Shown here piece after piece: positions 13,986 to 15,222 of a stretch of DNA of 15,222 bases. Origin of the DNA: PVC group bacterium (GTDB taxonomy: Bacteria > Verrucomicrobiota > Kiritimatiellia > SS1-B-03-39 > UBA6053); assembly GCA_003565815.1 (NCBI GenBank), contig PXAS01000039.1, forward strand, positions 1 to 15,222, given 5' to 3'. The notes under the pieces were generated by a model. The model worked only from the letters and a program-made list of their open reading frames with translations, was not told where the DNA came from and made no database searches. The stretch's first letter is position 1, and every line of letters begins with the position of its first letter. Both the position numbers and the translations under genes were made by a program.

Positions 13986-15083
13986 CTAGCTTCTTCGGAT
14001 GTAGACGCTTTGCGCCAGCCCGAGGGCCAGCATCATGCTCAAAACGAATGATCCGCCATAACTGACGAGCGGGAGAGGGAGTCCGATGATGGGCATCAAC
14101 CCAATGGTCATGGCCACGTTGATCGTCACGTGGGTAAAGAGCATGGTGAGGATGCCGATGGTCATCAGACGACCGAATACGTCTTGGCTGCGCAGACTGG
14201 TGCGGGCGAGGGCAACGAATAATACGCTGTACAACGTCAGCATCAGCGCACTGCCGATGAATCCTTTTTCCTCCGCGATGACGGAGTAAATGAAATCGGT
14301 GGGGGCGACGGTGACGGGCAGAAAGCCGAGCACGTTCTGGGTGCCCTGTTTGAAGCCTTTGCCGTGGAGGCCGCCGGAGCCGATGGCAATTTCGGATTGC
14401 CGCCGGTTCCATCCGCGCCCGAGGGGGTCGCGGTCGGGTTCGAGGTAAACCATGATCCGGTCGCGGTGATAGGGCCGCAACATGGTCCAGGCGACCGGAA
14501 GGGAAAGCACGCCGAGCAGGGCGATCAGGCCGAGCAATTTCCAGGAGACCCCGGCGCTGAAGACAATCGCTCCGAAAATACAGAGGAGGATGAAGCCGGT
14601 GCCCACGTCCGGCTGTGCGGCGATGAGCGCGAAGGGAATCAGGATCAATGCGAGCGGGACCATCACATTCGCGGGTCTGCGCAGGTTCCGCAGGGTGTCG
14701 CCGAACCACATGGCCAGCAGGCAAATGGCGGCCAATTTGGCGACTTCGGCGGGCTGAAACATCAGAAACCCTAAGTTGTACCAGCGGCGGGCGCCGTGGA
14801 TGGACATGCCGAAGAAGAAAAGTCCCGCGAGCAAAAGGAGGCTCATGAGGTAGAGCGGATAGGCCCAATCCCGCAAGCGGCGATAGTCGAACAGGGCGGC
14901 GCCGAAATAGAGGGGGGTGCCGAGAAGTACAAACCCGATCTGGCGAATCCATTGGGTGTTTTCGCGTTCGTATCCGGCACTGTAAATGAAGGCAACCCCG
15001 ATGCCGAGGAGGATGTAGGTGCAGAGCAGTGCCACCCAGTCCAGGCGGCGGAGGGGGGCGAAGGGGCGGCGCAAATTATCCAT
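13986..15083 (-). CDS. rodA: Peptidoglycan glycosyltransferase RodA (SEDS)
   Basis: This 365-residue polytopic membrane protein polymerises lipid II glycan strands during cell elongation, together with PBP2. Family signatures are HGARRWYNLGFLMFQPAE (96-113), QPDVGTG (157-163), PTDFIYSVIAEEKGF (261-275) with the catalytic aspartate D263, and GLPLPLVSYGGS (334-345). The length is normal. The start was set at ATG 15083 because GGGAGG lies 5 nt upstream and MDNLRRPF reads well. A longer frame begins at 15122 but lacks this support. The start overlaps the end of the PBP2 gene by 8 nt, which implies translational coupling. The RNase G gene follows 37 nt after the stop. Confidence 0.95.
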   Translation of the reverse strand: MDNLRRPFAPLRRLDWVALLCTYILLGIGVAFIYSAGYERENTQWIRQIGFVLLGTPLYFGAALFDYRRLRDWAYPLYLMSLLLLAGLFFFGMSIHGARRWYNLGFLMFQPAEVAKLAAICLLAMWFGDTLRNLRRPANVMVPLALILIPFALIAAQPDVGTGFILLCIFGAIVFSAGVSWKLLGLIALLGVLSLPVAWTMLRPYHRDRIMVYLEPDRDPLGRGWNRRQSEIAIGSGGLHGKGFKQGTQNVLGFLPVTVAPTDFIYSVIAEEKGFIGSALMLTLYSVLFVALARTSLRSQDVFGRLMTIGILTMLFTHVTINVAMTIGLMPIIGLPLPLVSYGGSFVLSMMLALGLAQSVYIRRS

Positions 15084-15222
15084 TTCCGCCTCCCTGCCCG
15101 AAGAGGGCGCGCATGATGACATGGAGGCGGGGAACGGCGTCCACCCCGGAACCGAGGCCGGAATCGATGAGGACCACGGCTGCCAGGCGCGGGTTGTCGT
15201 ACGGGGCGAAGCCGATCACCCA
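15076..15222 (-). CDS. mrdA: Penicillin-binding protein 2, C-terminal end (partial)
   Basis: Only the last 48 codons are present; the gene continues beyond the right edge. They read WVIGFAPYDNPRLAAVVLID, then a Gly/Asp stretch and RLHVIMRALFG before TAA (15078-15076). The WxxGFAPxxxPxxAVxVxxE/D pattern is the final strand of the transpeptidase domain of class B penicillin-binding proteins. Being directly upstream of rodA makes PBP2 (MrdA) the best call over FtsI. It would cross-link peptidoglycan in the periplasm during elongation as RodA's partner. The stop overlaps the rodA start by 8 nt. Confidence 0.8.
   Translation of the reverse strand, partial: WVIGFAPYDNPRLAAVVLIDSGLGSGVDAVPRLHVIMRALFGQGGGNG
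15089..15094 (-). promoter_or_regulatory. Ribosome-binding site for rodA
   Basis: GGGAGG on the minus strand lies inside the end of the PBP2 gene, 5 nt before ATG 15083. It decides between that start and the in-frame ATG at 15122. Confidence 0.6.

Noticed and set aside
12326..14065. 579-codon plus-strand frame opposite rng
   Set aside because: Antisense to the RNase gene, with Phe/Gly/Asp/His-rich low-complexity text and no domain.

Overview
The window is about 15.2 kb of GC-rich bacterial chromosome. It carries ten confident complete genes, one partial gene, and three repeat-rich gaps. I see no tRNA, rRNA, CRISPR array, transposase or phage gene. The gaps hold runs of a GTTGAAC-type word and small hairpins of the kind I associate with Verrucomicrobiota, Kiritimatiellota and related PVC genomes. 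A rodA-rng cluster, a GNAT-nitrilase fusion and a hydrolase-VTT-ATP-grasp fusion fit a free-living Gram-negative bacterium of that kind. The taxonomic call is an inference from repeat style, not from a marker gene.

Layout. Bases 1-497 are a non-coding repeat nest: an 18-bp palindrome, a short hairpin, a GTTGAAC-word repeat, and a 145-bp element bounded by 27-bp inverted repeats. Bases 498-2765 (minus) hold a tight three-gene unit: a zinc-ribbon membrane protein, a single-pass membrane protein and a SAM-dependent methyltransferase. Divergent from it, 2898-5759 (plus) encodes a YycJ/WalJ-like metallo-beta-lactamase-fold hydrolase followed 3 nt later by RecQ helicase. Bases 5760-6239 are an ambiguous gap between convergent genes that ends in a paired-hairpin repeat. 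Bases 6240-8798 (minus) encode the 852-residue fusion of a degenerate alpha/beta-hydrolase, a DedA/VTT membrane domain and an ATP-grasp ligase. Bases 8913-10526 (plus) encode an acetyltransferase-nitrilase fusion. Bases 10557-11834 (minus) encode a Fur-family repressor followed by an EstA-like esterase. Bases 11835-12349 are a gap with small hairpins and an apparent remnant of an ACP-phosphodiesterase-like gene. Bases 12350-15222 (minus) hold the end of a PBP2 gene, rodA and an RNase E/G gene, in the style of a cell-shape operon.

How the genes fit together. PBP2 and RodA are the transpeptidase and glycosyltransferase of the elongation machinery, and the RNase E/G gene lies directly downstream. 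The metallo-hydrolase and RecQ are probably co-transcribed and both point to DNA maintenance. The Fur-like regulator probably shares a transcript with the esterase. The most unusual protein is the triple fusion at 6240-8798. Its hydrolase part appears to have lost all three catalytic residues, while its membrane and ATP-grasp parts keep their signature motifs. The most unusual non-coding signal is a shared architecture of two repeat families: 6-nt-loop hairpins in opposite orientation with complementary or nearly complementary loops, one family showing a compensatory base-pair change.
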